The notes beneath the pieces were generated by a model that ran no database searches, was not told the origin of the DNA, and saw only the letters and a program-made list of their open reading frames with translations. A program made the position numbers and the translations under genes. Below are positions 1 through 8,107 of a stretch of 16,774 bases of DNA, piece after piece. How positions within the stretch are numbered: position 1 is the first letter of the stretch; each line of letters starts with the position of its first letter. Source of the DNA: Chromatiales bacterium (GTDB lineage: Bacteria > Pseudomonadota > Gammaproteobacteria > Steroidobacterales > GCA-2729495); the NCBI GenBank assembly GCA_030614035.1, contig JAUWKW010000004.1:1-16774 (forward strand). Reading direction: 5' to 3'.

Positions 1-576
1 GTTGCAGCCGCCGTGGAGGCGGGGGCCGATGCCATTGGCTTCGTGTTTGCCCCCTCACCGCGGCGGGTCAACGCCGAGTTGGCCGCCAGATTAGCGGACG
101 CCGTGCCAGCCGACATTAAAAAGGTTGCGGTTATGCAGCACCCCGAGCCACCGGAGTGGTTGATTGTTCAGAAGGTACTTCGACCTGACTGGCTGCAAAC
201 CGATGCTGACGATTTTACTGGGTTGGAAGTGGCCCCCGGAATACGGCGCCTGCCGGTATACCGGGACTGTCATGATTTCTCTGTGGACACGGTGAACTGG
301 CCGTATCGGGTTGTGTTTGAAGCGGCGCAAAGCGGACGCGCGCAGCAGCCGAACTGGAACCATGCCGCAGACATTGCCGATCGGTGCCAGCTGATCCTTG
401 CCGGCGGGCTCAATCCAGATACGGTTATTGAGGCGATGAACAAAGTAAGACCCTGGGGTGTCGATGTCAGCAGCGGGGTCGAACTACGGCCGGGCGTCAA
501 AGATCCGGACAAGATCACTGCATTTGTACAGGCGGTACGTAGATTGGAATCTGAGCATGCGGGTTCACCTGACTAA
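1..576 (+). CDS. trpF: Phosphoribosylanthranilate isomerase, 5'-truncated by window edge
   Basis: TrpF converts N-(5'-phosphoribosyl)anthranilate to the carboxyphenylamino-deoxyribulose phosphate, the third step of tryptophan synthesis in the cytoplasm. The frame is open from base 1 and reads VAAAVEAGADAIGFVFAPSP, which matches the family's early (beta/alpha)8-barrel region. The true N-terminus with its catalytic cysteine therefore lies upstream of the window. The C-terminal phosphate-binding signatures are clear: LILAGGLNPDTV and GVDVSSGVE. The middle is divergent. Where classical enzymes have a conserved Asp followed by GGTGK and FDW, this protein has FEAAQSGRAQQPNW, so the general acid may be Glu. 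The stop at 574-576 lies inside the start of trpB, which implies translational coupling. Identity is secure from the end motifs and the trpBA neighbours. Activity despite the altered loop is inferred. Confidence 0.93.
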   Translation, partial: VAAAVEAGADAIGFVFAPSPRRVNAELAARLADAVPADIKKVAVMQHPEPPEWLIVQKVLRPDWLQTDADDFTGLEVAPGIRRLPVYRDCHDFSVDTVNWPYRVVFEAAQSGRAQQPNWNHAADIADRCQLILAGGLNPDTVIEAMNKVRPWGVDVSSGVELRPGVKDPDKITAFVQAVRRLESEHAGSPD

Positions 577-1834
577 AGCAGAGCAGAAGAAACTGCTAAA
601 ACAACTGATTGCTGGTGATCTGCCGGATGCCCGCGGTCGCTACGGGCCTTTCGGCGGTCGGTACGCGCCCGAGACGCTGGTGCCTGCTCTGGAAAGAATG
701 GAGCAGGGTGTTCATGAATCGCTTAGCGATGAACTGTTCGTCAGCGAGCTCGATCGGGAACTCAAACAGTGGGTTGGTCGTCCAACGCCGCTGACGTTTG
801 CAGGCCGTTTGAGCCGGCGCTGGGGGGCCGACGTTTTTCTGAAGCGCGAGGACCTGGCTCATACAGGCGCGCACAAGATCAACAATGCACTTGGACAGGC
901 TCTGTTGGCACGCCGTTTAGGCGCGCAACGTGTGATCGCCGAAACCGGAGCGGGGCAACATGGGGTGGCAACCGCCGCAGCCTGCGCTCGTGTCGGCACA
1001 CCCTGCACGGTGTATATGGGCGCCGTGGATATTGAGCGTCAGGCCCCTAACGTTGATCGGATGTATCAGCTTGGCGCCACGGTAGTTCCGGTCCAAAGTG
1101 GTGACCGGACATTGCGCGCGGCAATTGACGAGGCATTCCGGGACTGGGTCTCCGACCCGGACGCCAGCTACTACCTACTTGGCTCGGTCGTCGGCCCGCA
1201 CCCGTATCCATACCTCGTTCAACGATTGCAATCGGTCATCGGCACTGAGGCGCGGGCGCAAATGTTGGCGATGACCGATGCACTTCCAGACGCAGCCTTT
1301 GCCTGTGTTGGTGGGGGATCAAACGCGATCGGACTGTTTCACCCTCTGCTCGCGGACGAGTCAATCGAATTGATCGGCATTGAGGCCGGCGGCCGTGGCG
1401 ACGGACTTGGCCACAACGCAGCAACACTTGCCACGGGCAAACCCGGTGTACTGCACGGCAGTTACTCTATGCTGCTGTACGACGACGACGGCCAGATTCA
1501 GGAGACGCATTCAGTATCGGCCGGGCTCGACTATCCGGGGGTGGGACCCGAGCACGCGCTGCTCCAGGCAATCGGAAGGGTGCGTTACGTGAGCGCGACT
1601 GATACCGAAGCGCTGGAGGCGGTTCGAGAATGCTGCGCGGCGGAAGGAATCTTGCCGGCGCTGGAATCTGCGCATGCATTGGTGGGCGCTCGCAACTGGG
1701 CCCGCGAAAATCCGGGCAAGCGCATCCTTATCGGACTGTCCGGCCGCGGGGACAAGGACCAGCCGACGCTTAGCCAGCAGATCGCCGACACTGACGATAC
1801 AGTTGAACAACCCCGGTCCGCCACGATTCCTTGA
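557..1834 (+). CDS. trpB: Tryptophan synthase beta chain
   Basis: TrpB is the PLP-dependent subunit that condenses indole with serine to give tryptophan, in an alpha2-beta2 complex with TrpA. From ATG 557 the protein has 425 residues. That is about 20 more than enteric TrpB at the N-terminus, with a short polar tail after LSGRGDKD. The motif HTGAHKINNALGQ places the PLP lysine at Lys107, ETGAGQHG gives the catalytic Glu129, and GGGSNA at 252-257 binds the cofactor phosphate. All three are shifted by exactly 20 relative to the Salmonella numbering. The start at 557 overlaps the trpF stop by 20 bases. It was preferred over an upstream in-frame ATG at 458, which would lie deep inside trpF and add 33 unrelated residues. 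No other ATG, GTG or TTG occurs before the conserved LPDARGRYGPFGG segment except a GTT codon, which is not a start. Confidence 0.97.
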   Translation: MRVHLTKAEQKKLLKQLIAGDLPDARGRYGPFGGRYAPETLVPALERMEQGVHESLSDELFVSELDRELKQWVGRPTPLTFAGRLSRRWGADVFLKREDLAHTGAHKINNALGQALLARRLGAQRVIAETGAGQHGVATAAACARVGTPCTVYMGAVDIERQAPNVDRMYQLGATVVPVQSGDRTLRAAIDEAFRDWVSDPDASYYLLGSVVGPHPYPYLVQRLQSVIGTEARAQMLAMTDALPDAAFACVGGGSNAIGLFHPLLADESIELIGIEAGGRGDGLGHNAATLATGKPGVLHGSYSMLLYDDDGQIQETHSVSAGLDYPGVGPEHALLQAIGRVRYVSATDTEALEAVRECCAAEGILPALESAHALVGARNWARENPGKRILIGLSGRGDKDQPTLSQQIADTDDTVEQPRSATIP

Positions 1835-1845
1835 TTACCAGCGAC

Positions 1846-2616
1846 ATGTTGCCGCACGTGAAAATTGCCTCTGCTCTTAACGCCGCAACGGCTGCCGGCC
1901 GCGTCGCGATGGTGCCGTTTATGACCGCCGGATACCCTGAGCGCGATGGGTTCATCGACACGCTGCGCGAGGTTGCCCGCAACGGGGACGTTGTTGAGAT
2001 AGGCGTACCGTTTACGGATCCACTGGCTGACGGGGTTACGATTCAGCGTTCCAGTCACGCGGCGCTTGCCAATGGAGTCAGCCTGCGATGGATTCTGGAT
2101 AAATTGACAGCTACTGCGCGGATCGATACACCGTTGGTCCTGATGAGTTATCTGAACCCGCTGATTGCATACGGCTTCGATGCACTGGCAAGGCACGCCA
2201 CCGAAGCAGGTGTTTGCGGTTTTATTGTGCCGGATCTGCCTTACGAGGAAAGCGGGGAGTTTCGCCGGGCGTTGGCGACCGAGAACCTGGGGATGATTCA
2301 GCTGGTTACGCCGGCGACGCCGGAAGCTCGCCTCAAAAACTTGTGTGAAGCCAGTCAGGGATTCATCTACGCGGTTACCGTGGCCGGTATTACCGGCGGC
2401 TCTCAGGATCTGCCGGTCGACCTCACCGATTATCTTGACCGCGTGAAATCCTGTGCAACGATCCCCGTGTGTGCCGGCTTTGGTGTTCGCAGTGCAGAAC
2501 AGGTTGCGGAAATTGGCGCACATGCCGATGGTGTCATCGTCGGTTCAGCCCTGGTGGAGCAATTGGAACAGGGCAAGGACCCGTCAATTTTTCTTAGGCA
2601 GTTGCTTGGCAAGTAG
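1846..2616 (+). CDS. trpA: Tryptophan synthase alpha chain
   Basis: TrpA cleaves indole-3-glycerol phosphate to indole and glyceraldehyde 3-phosphate and channels the indole to TrpB. From ATG 1846 the product has 256 residues, close to the usual 260-270. The active-site pair is visible as Glu51 (VEIGVPF) and Asp62 (DPLADGVTIQ), with the same 11-residue spacing as enteric TrpA. The motifs FIVPDLPYEE, TPATPEARL, GFIYAVTVAGITGG and the phosphate-binding GFGVRS and ADGVIVGSA follow in order. An alternative start is TTG 1831, whose TTGA overlaps the trpB stop by four bases and would add five residues. Neither start has a clear ribosome-binding site, so coupled translation from trpB is likely. Downstream lies convergent ubiB rather than accD or folC, which often follow trpA in related bacteria. 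Confidence 0.96.
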   Translation: MLPHVKIASALNAATAAGRVAMVPFMTAGYPERDGFIDTLREVARNGDVVEIGVPFTDPLADGVTIQRSSHAALANGVSLRWILDKLTATARIDTPLVLMSYLNPLIAYGFDALARHATEAGVCGFIVPDLPYEESGEFRRALATENLGMIQLVTPATPEARLKNLCEASQGFIYAVTVAGITGGSQDLPVDLTDYLDRVKSCATIPVCAGFGVRSAEQVAEIGAHADGVIVGSALVEQLEQGKDPSIFLRQLLGK

Positions 2617-2635
2617 AGTCGGAGTTTGTCTTGCC

Positions 2636-4267
2636 TCAGGGACGCGGGCGGCCCATAAACAGCAGTAAAAGGGCGCAGACGCCTAGTCCCCAACCAAGCT
2701 CCATCGGTTCGGCATCAAGGCCGATCAAAATCGATGCCCCAATCAGCATCACCGAACCGGTAGCAAGAAGATAACGGCGTTTTGCCCAGCGATGCACAGT
2801 CCGTCGATCGGGCCGGGTGGGCTCGTGGCGTCCTTCTTCCAGCATTTGATCCACGAACCGGCCCAGCGCCTGTGGCAGGCGTTCCAGTGCGTAATGGATC
2901 TCCGGCAGGTCCTGCCGAACCTGTCGTGATAGCGCACGGGGGCCTGTGCGCTCCGCCATCCACTCGCGCAATACCGGCTGACCGGTCTGCCACAGGTCGA
3001 GTTCGGGATAGAGCTGACGGCCCAGACCCTCTATGTTGACCAAGGTTTTTTCCAGCAATACGAGCTGCGGCTGGATTTCCATGTTGAACCTCCGCGCGAT
3101 CTGGAACAGGCGCACTAGCACCTGGCCAAACGAAATGTCCTTCAGCGGTTTGTTGAAAATGGGTTCGCAAACCGTTCTTACAGCGGACTCGAGTTCATCG
3201 ACGCGTGTTCCGGCAGGTACCCATCCCGAATCGACGTGCAGCCGTGCGACACGGTGATAGTCGCGGTCGAAAAAGGCGATGAAATTTTCGGCCAGGTAAC
3301 GGCGATCCCGATCGTCCAGTGTTCCAACAATGCCGAAATCTACTGCACAGTAACGGGGGTTTGCCGGGTCGGTCACGTCAACAAATATGTTGCCCGGGTG
3401 CATGTCAGCATGAAAAAAATTGTGCCGGAATACTTGGGTGAAAAAAATCTCAACGCCGTTTGCAGCAAGTTTGGGTATATCGGTTCCGGCCTTACGCAAA
3501 CTTTCAATGTCACTAATCGCAATTCCCCTGATCCGTTCCATAACCATGACACTGGGACTGCAGTAGTCAAAGTACACTTCCGGCACATAGAGCATTTTGG
3601 AGCCCAGAAAATTTCGGCGCAGTTGGGCTGCATTGGCGGCCTCACGCATTAGGTCGAGCTCGTTGAGAACGGTTTTCTCGTATTCGGCGATGACCTCCAA
3701 GGGTCGCAACCGTCGACCGTCAGGCCAATAACGTTGTGCCAGCCGTGCAACCGCGTACAGCACCTCCAGGTCACGTTCGATATGCTTGCGCACGTTTGGT
3801 CGCAGGAGTTTTACTACGACCTCTTCACCACTCACCAATCGCGCTGCATGCACCTGGGCGATGGAAGCGGCCGCCATTGCTTCAGCCTCGAACTCGGCAA
3901 AGACTTCATCCGCCGGCTTGCCGAAAGCTTGTGCAACCTGGTCCAGCGCAATTTCGGCGGAAAATGGGGGCACTTGGTCCTGCAGCTTCGCAAGTTCGGT
4001 GCCGATGTCTGCGGGCAGAAGATCCTGGCGGGTCGAGATCGACTGGCCGAATTTCACATAGATGGGACCAAGTTCCTGCAGCGCCGCCCGGATGCGAACG
4101 CCACGCGGCAGCGCAGTGCTGCGTCGGACCCAGGTCCACGGCGATAACAGGAACAGGAAGCGCAACGGCCGCAACAGGTGGGTCTGGGTGATGATCTCGT
4201 CCAGACCGTGCCGGACGAGCACCCGATGTATCGTTAGCAACCGCAGTACTAGCCGAGTCCGAAACAT
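2636..4267 (-). CDS. ubiB: UbiB atypical kinase/ATPase for ubiquinone synthesis
   Basis: UbiB belongs to the ABC1/ADCK family of protein-kinase-like ATPases that assist ubiquinone biosynthesis at the inner membrane. The 543-residue length fits. The family's KxGQ motif is KFGQ at 72-75, within YVKFGQSISTRQDLLP. The Ala-rich nucleotide loop that replaces the glycine-rich loop is AAASIAQVHAA near 132-142. The catalytic-loop equivalent is HADMHPGNIF with Asp288 and Asn293, and the metal-binding DFG is at 310-312. The C-terminus (about 500-543) holds two hydrophobic segments, LLATGSVMLIGASILIGL and LGVCALLLLFMG, the usual membrane anchor. ATG 4267 lies 8 bases beyond the ubiJ stop without a visible Shine-Dalgarno sequence, which suggests coupling to ubiJ. 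The gene ends 19 bases from the convergent trpA stop. Confidence 0.96.
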   Translation of the reverse strand: MFRTRLVLRLLTIHRVLVRHGLDEIITQTHLLRPLRFLFLLSPWTWVRRSTALPRGVRIRAALQELGPIYVKFGQSISTRQDLLPADIGTELAKLQDQVPPFSAEIALDQVAQAFGKPADEVFAEFEAEAMAAASIAQVHAARLVSGEEVVVKLLRPNVRKHIERDLEVLYAVARLAQRYWPDGRRLRPLEVIAEYEKTVLNELDLMREAANAAQLRRNFLGSKMLYVPEVYFDYCSPSVMVMERIRGIAISDIESLRKAGTDIPKLAANGVEIFFTQVFRHNFFHADMHPGNIFVDVTDPANPRYCAVDFGIVGTLDDRDRRYLAENFIAFFDRDYHRVARLHVDSGWVPAGTRVDELESAVRTVCEPIFNKPLKDISFGQVLVRLFQIARRFNMEIQPQLVLLEKTLVNIEGLGRQLYPELDLWQTGQPVLREWMAERTGPRALSRQVRQDLPEIHYALERLPQALGRFVDQMLEEGRHEPTRPDRRTVHRWAKRRYLLATGSVMLIGASILIGLDAEPMELGWGLGVCALLLLFMGRPRP

Positions 4268-4275
4268 AAATACGA

Positions 4276-4884
4276 TCAGCGCGACTGACTTTCGCGCAGT
4301 TGATTGAGCCGTGCTTCGGCTCGGGCTACGGCATTGGCAAGTTCGTCAACCTGTTGACAGAATTCCTGGACTTCCGCCGGTGCGGGCAGGTCGCGGCTTT
4401 CCTCCTGGAAATATTCCGCGCTGCTGCGAGCCAATGAGTGACGAGCACGCTTGGCCCAGCTTCCGAGGTCCCTGGCCATCCTGCCGAGCTGATGGGCGAT
4501 TGAGTCGCCAACCAGCCGTGACAATTCCTCCTCGACATCGGGCTGGGCAAATTTGATTAACTCACGAAATCCGGCGGCGATCTCCGCATCGCCTGATATT
4601 TTCACGCTGCCGTCACGGATGGCGGCTTCTGGGTTGGAACCAAGCAGGCGCTGCAAACTCAAAGGCCCGCCGGTCATGACGGCATCCGCATCTTCCCCGG
4701 CCCGTTCTGTGACCCGAAGCCTGCCGTCGATTACGCCTATGCGCAGCCCGATGCCGGTATCCTCGAGCCGGATCGCCAGTTCACGTCCGTCAAGCTGTTC
4801 GCAAAGCTGCGCAGCAGTGGTCGAACTACGAATACCGCGATTCAGCAGCAGTTCGATTGGTTGCAACATTGAATCAGTGAACAC
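4276..4884 (-). CDS. ubiJ: UbiJ, SCP2-domain ubiquinone accessory factor
   Basis: UbiJ is the lipid-binding SCP2-type partner of UbiK and part of the soluble Ubi complex that hydroxylates and methylates ubiquinone precursors. The 202-residue product begins with a hydrophobic helix (MLQPIELLLNRGI) and an SCP2-like segment up to about residue 115, including VMTGGPLSLQRLL and SVKISGDAEIA. It ends in a helical, charged, probably coiled-coil tail (QQVDELANAVARAEARLNQL), as expected for UbiJ. The start is taken as GTG 4884 because AAGGGA lies about 8 bases upstream. ATG 4869, five codons later, has no such site. The gene sits directly upstream of ubiB, as in enterics, but is separated from ubiE by a GFA-family gene. 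Sequence conservation in this family is low, so the call leans on both the domain and the ubiB neighbour. Confidence 0.9.
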   Translation of the reverse strand: MFTDSMLQPIELLLNRGIRSSTTAAQLCEQLDGRELAIRLEDTGIGLRIGVIDGRLRVTERAGEDADAVMTGGPLSLQRLLGSNPEAAIRDGSVKISGDAEIAAGFRELIKFAQPDVEEELSRLVGDSIAHQLGRMARDLGSWAKRARHSLARSSAEYFQEESRDLPAPAEVQEFCQQVDELANAVARAEARLNQLRESQSR

Positions 4885-4913
4885 AGCGGTTTTCCCTTGC
4901 GGCCATTCAGCGA

Positions 4914-5312
4914 CTAATCTGCTGCCTGCGAATGCAATTTAGCGATGTGCGTTTCCCAATTCGCTCCGTCGAATGGCAGTATGGTTTGCTGTTTCACAGT
5001 TCCAGCGTCAAGACAGCGAGCATTGACACTAAAACTGGTTGGGTGCGATCGGGGTCGGTAAAATGATTTAATTCCGCAAATCTTACAAAACAGGTGATTG
5101 GCCACGCCCGTATTGAATCGATATGAGACCAGCATGTCCTCTCCCGCAACCAGGCGAAAGCTTGATTCAGGCACGATCAGATGCAGATAACCGGTCAGGC
5201 AACAGATCGAGCAATTACAATCGTGGACTTCTATCCTTGCCGGAGCTTCAATCTCGAAACGTACTGTTCCGCAGTGACAACCTCCCAGGTGTTGCACAAA
5301 TTTTCCAGACAC
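4914..5312 (-). CDS. GFA / CENP-V family zinc-binding protein
   Basis: This is a 132-residue protein of the Gfa family, named after glutathione-dependent formaldehyde-activating enzyme. Most members are zinc proteins of unknown substrate. The metal-binding cysteines are visible: GGCHCGTVRFE (Cys12, Cys14), DCNCSIC (Cys32, Cys34, Cys37) and HLFCKICGIKSFY (Cys76, Cys79). The conserved core HLIVPESSFRL, YRFNT and PRSHP also fits. The start is placed at GTG 5312, five bases after the ubiE stop, because it gives family length and begins just before the first zinc motif. A longer open frame to 5393 would run back into ubiE. The residue after the CxCxxC group is Cys38, where many members have Arg or Lys. 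Its position between ubiE and ubiJ suggests co-expression with ubiquinone genes. The substrate is unknown. Confidence 0.88.
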   Translation of the reverse strand: MSGKFVQHLGGCHCGTVRFEIEAPARIEVHDCNCSICCLTGYLHLIVPESSFRLVAGEDMLVSYRFNTGVANHLFCKICGIKSFYRPRSHPTSFSVNARCLDAGTVKQQTILPFDGANWETHIAKLHSQAAD

Positions 5313-5316
5313 AATT

Positions 5317-6075
5317 TTAGTACCTGTAGGCAACGTGCAGGGCGACGATGCCGCCGCTAAGGTTGTAATAATGACCGTCTTCCAGGCCTGCATTTCCCAG
5401 CATGCTCACCATGGCATCCTGGCCCGGGTGCATACGAATTGACTCGGCCAAATAACGGTAACTCTCACTGTCCCCGGCAACGAGTTTGCCTAGCGCGGGC
5501 AAAACGTTGAAAGAATAGATATCGTAAAGTGGGCGCAGAATTTTAAGCACCGGCCGTGAAAATTCCAGTATCAGCACGCGACCGCCGGGTTTGATCAGTC
5601 GCGCCATCGACGTCAACGCCTGCAACTTGTTGGTCACGTTGCGCAGCCCAAATGCGATCGTTATGCAGTGGAAGCTTTCGGCGCAGAATGGCAGGCTTTC
5701 CGCGTCGGCCTGGACTACGTTGAGTGCGGCATTGAGCCCTTGGTCCATCAACCGGTCGCGCCCCCGCGCGAGCATTTCGCCATTGATGTCCGTCAAAAAA
5801 ACCTGGCCGTCCGGGCCGACCTGCCGCAGCAAGCCGGCTGCCAGGTCTCCGGTGCCGCCAGCAACGTCCAGGGCACGCTGTCCCGGGCGCAGGCCCGTTT
5901 TCGCCAGCGCAAAACGTTTCCACAGGCGATGAGCGCCAAGAGACATCAGGTCATTCATCAGGTCGTAATTCGGTGCGACCGAATCGAACACGGCGCGCAC
6001 ACGCTGGGCTTTCTCGCCAGTCGCAACCTGCTCATAGCCGAAATGAGTACGGCCGGAGTCCTGCTCGTTGTTCAT
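5317..6075 (-). CDS. ubiE: Ubiquinone/menaquinone C-methyltransferase UbiE
   Basis: UbiE is the SAM-dependent methyltransferase that adds the C-methyl group of ubiquinone, and of menaquinone where that is made. From ATG 6075 the protein has 252 residues, almost the same as E. coli UbiE. It begins MNNEQDSGRTHFGYEQVA, in register with the enteric THFGFQTVA start. Signature 1 is YDLMNDLMSLGAHRLWK (about 37-53). SAM motif I is ALDVAGGTGDLA (about 68-79). Signature 2 is the RVLILEFSRP region, and the C-terminus ends with NLSGGIVALHVAYRY, a strongly conserved family end. An alternative GTG at 6117 overlaps the hslU stop as GTGA and would add a basic 14-residue extension. Homology favours 6075, although its ribosome-binding site is weak (GAAAAGA). 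Confidence 0.96.
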   Translation of the reverse strand: MNNEQDSGRTHFGYEQVATGEKAQRVRAVFDSVAPNYDLMNDLMSLGAHRLWKRFALAKTGLRPGQRALDVAGGTGDLAAGLLRQVGPDGQVFLTDINGEMLARGRDRLMDQGLNAALNVVQADAESLPFCAESFHCITIAFGLRNVTNKLQALTSMARLIKPGGRVLILEFSRPVLKILRPLYDIYSFNVLPALGKLVAGDSESYRYLAESIRMHPGQDAMVSMLGNAGLEDGHYYNLSGGIVALHVAYRY

Positions 6076-6113
6076 TCTTTTCAGCTGCCAACGAAATCGA
6101 TTGTCACGTCGGA

Positions 6114-7436
6114 TCACAGGATATATCGACTGAGGTCCTCATCCTGCACCAACTCTCCCAGGTGCTCATCCACGTATGCGCTGTCCACGGTTACCTGCTG
6201 GCCGGTCCGGTCGGCGGCTTCGAACGAAATAACCTCAAGCAGCCTTTCCAACACCGTGTGTAAGCGACGGGCCCCAATATTCTCGGTTTGCTCGTTCACC
6301 TGACAGGCGATGTCAGCGATGCGGCTGACGCCTGAAGCCTCGAAGCCCAATTCCACACCCTCGGTTGCCAGTAGTGCCGTGTACTGTTCCGTCAACGAAG
6401 CATCGGGCTCGGTCAGTATGCGCACAAAGTCGTCAGACGTAAGCACGTTTAGCTCGACACGAATCGGGAAGCGGCCCTGAAGCTCAGGAATCAGATCGGA
6501 TGGCTTTGACGTGTGGAATGCACCGGATGCAATAAACAAAATATGATCGGTTCTCACCATGCCGAATTTTGTCGTCACAGTGCACCCTTCGACGAGAGGA
6601 AGCAGATCACGCTGGACGCCTTCACGCGAGATATCAGCACCGGCGGTCTCGACTCGCCTCGCTACCTTATCCAGTTCGTCAATAAATACGATGCCATTTT
6701 CTTCAACGTTGTTTAAGGCAGCAATCTTGATATCTTCCTCGTTAATCAATTGACTCGCTTCTTCTTCAGTCAGCAGCCTGAAAGCTTCGCTAACCTTTAG
6801 TCTGCGGTTACGGGAGCGCGTACCTGAGAGGTTCTGGAACATTCCCTGCAACTGACTGGTCATTTCCTCCATTCCCGGCGGCGCCATGATTTCTACGCCT
6901 ACCGCTGAAACCTGCACGTCAATCTCGATCTCCTTATCGTCAAGTTTTCCTTCCCGCAGCATCTTGCGAAATCTCTGCCGGGTATCGGATCCACTGTCGT
7001 CATGTGGCGCAGATCCAGCCGCGGTTGGTAGTAGCGCATCAAGGACCCTTTCCTCAGCGGCGTCTTCGGCCCGGTGCCGGACCTTTTCGACGGCGGTTTC
7101 CCGCGTGATTTTTACTGCTACGTCGGTAAGGTCACGAATGATGCTGTCGACTTCCCTGCCGACGTAGCCTACTTCCGTAAATTTGGTTGCCTCGACCTTT
7201 ATAAAGGGCGCTCTTGCAAGGTTGGCGAGGCGCCTGGCAATCTCTGTTTTGCCGACACCGGTGGGACCCATCATCAGAATGTTTTTCGGCGTGATCTCGT
7301 TGCGCAGTTCCGCATCGACCTGCATACGCCGCCAGCGGTTGCGAAGGGCGATCGCCACCGCCCGCTTGGCGTGACCCTGGCCGACGATGTGCTTGTCGAG
7401 CTCCTGGACGATTTCACGCGGGGTCATTTGCGACAT
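6114..7436 (-). CDS. hslU: HslU, ATPase/unfoldase subunit of the HslUV protease
   Basis: HslU (ClpY) is the hexameric AAA+ unfoldase that feeds proteins into HslV in the cytoplasm. From ATG 7436 it has 440 residues (E. coli 443) and starts [20 protein letters not shown]. Walker A is GPTGVGKT at 57-64 and the pore loop is GYVG at 90-93. The variable I-domain spans roughly 110-240, and Walker B is IVFIDELDK at 249-257. The C-terminus ends LSRYIL, the hydrophobic tail that docks into HslV and activates it. GGAG lies about 10 bases before ATG 7436. The longer open frame to 7478 overlaps hslV and adds residues without family support. It sits 22 bases after the hslV stop, so the protease genes form one unit, as usual. 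Confidence 0.98.
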   Translation of the reverse strand: MSQMTPREIVQELDKHIVGQGHAKRAVAIALRNRWRRMQVDAELRNEITPKNILMMGPTGVGKTEIARRLANLARAPFIKVEATKFTEVGYVGREVDSIIRDLTDVAVKITRETAVEKVRHRAEDAAEERVLDALLPTAAGSAPHDDSGSDTRQRFRKMLREGKLDDKEIEIDVQVSAVGVEIMAPPGMEEMTSQLQGMFQNLSGTRSRNRRLKVSEAFRLLTEEEASQLINEEDIKIAALNNVEENGIVFIDELDKVARRVETAGADISREGVQRDLLPLVEGCTVTTKFGMVRTDHILFIASGAFHTSKPSDLIPELQGRFPIRVELNVLTSDDFVRILTEPDASLTEQYTALLATEGVELGFEASGVSRIADIACQVNEQTENIGARRLHTVLERLLEVISFEAADRTGQQVTVDSAYVDEHLGELVQDEDLSRYIL

Positions 7437-7458
7437 GGTGCTTGATCTCCGCCGCGGT

Positions 7459-8013
7459 TCACCCGGCTTCGCCTCCATCGGCTTTTAGGGTTTCAATAAC
7501 GATGCTTTGATTCGTGAATACGCAGATCTTGGCGGCTATATCGAGGGCTCTGTGAACGATCTCTTCGGCGCTCAGATCTGTATTTTCCAGTAATGCCTGC
7601 GCTGCGGCCTGGGCAAATGGTCCACCGGATCCGACCGCCATCAAGTCATTTTCAGGCTCGATTACATCGCCATTGCCGGAAATGATCAAAGATTTTTCTG
7701 CATCGGCGACGCACAGTAGCGCCTCAAGGCGACGCAGGCGACGGTCCGTTCGCCAGTCCTTGGCCATTTCGATTGCCGCGCGGGTTAGATTGCCGTACTG
7801 CTCGAGTTTGCCCTCGAACCATTCGAACAATGCAAATGCATCCGCCGTGCCGCCGGCAAACCCGGCCACCACCCGGTCATTGGCCAATCGTCTGACCTTG
7901 CGCGCGTTGCCTTTGACCACGGTGTTGCCCATGGTTACCTGGCCGTCACCGCCAATGGCGACGACGCCGTTTCTCCGTACCGACACGACTGTTGTGCCGT
8001 GAATCTGTTCCAT
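7459..8013 (-). CDS. hslV: HslV, peptidase subunit of the HslUV protease
   Basis: HslV (ClpQ) is the proteasome-beta-like threonine peptidase that forms a double hexamer capped by HslU. The 184-residue product starts [16 protein letters not shown]. The mature enzyme should begin at Thr7, so a six-residue leader (MEQIHG) must be removed, whereas E. coli removes only Met. Other conserved blocks are [49 protein letters not shown] and [15 protein letters not shown]. The start is supported by AGAGGA about 8 bases upstream. It is separated from xerC by 94 bases, the widest gap in this run, which could hold a promoter for hslVU. I see no convincing sigma-32 (heat-shock) promoter there. Confidence 0.98.
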   Translation of the reverse strand: MEQIHGTTVVSVRRNGVVAIGGDGQVTMGNTVVKGNARKVRRLANDRVVAGFAGGTADAFALFEWFEGKLEQYGNLTRAAIEMAKDWRTDRRLRRLEALLCVADAEKSLIISGNGDVIEPENDLMAVGSGGPFAQAAAQALLENTDLSAEEIVHRALDIAAKICVFTNQSIVIETLKADGGEAG

Positions 8014-8107
8014 CTGTGGATCCTCTTTGGCCTGTGACTCGACGGTATGCCCGGGCCATTTATTCTCGGCTCGCTCGCGGGAAACGCAGCCGCCCTATAG
8101 GGCCATT

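Noticed and set aside
1585..2523. 312-codon open frame on the minus strand opposite trpB/trpA
   Set aside because: It lies fully antisense to trpB and trpA, whose motifs are intact, and its translation shows no recognisable domain.
3236..3652. 138-codon open frame on the plus strand
   Set aside because: Antisense to the conserved kinase core of ubiB, with no recognisable family and no supporting ribosome-binding site.
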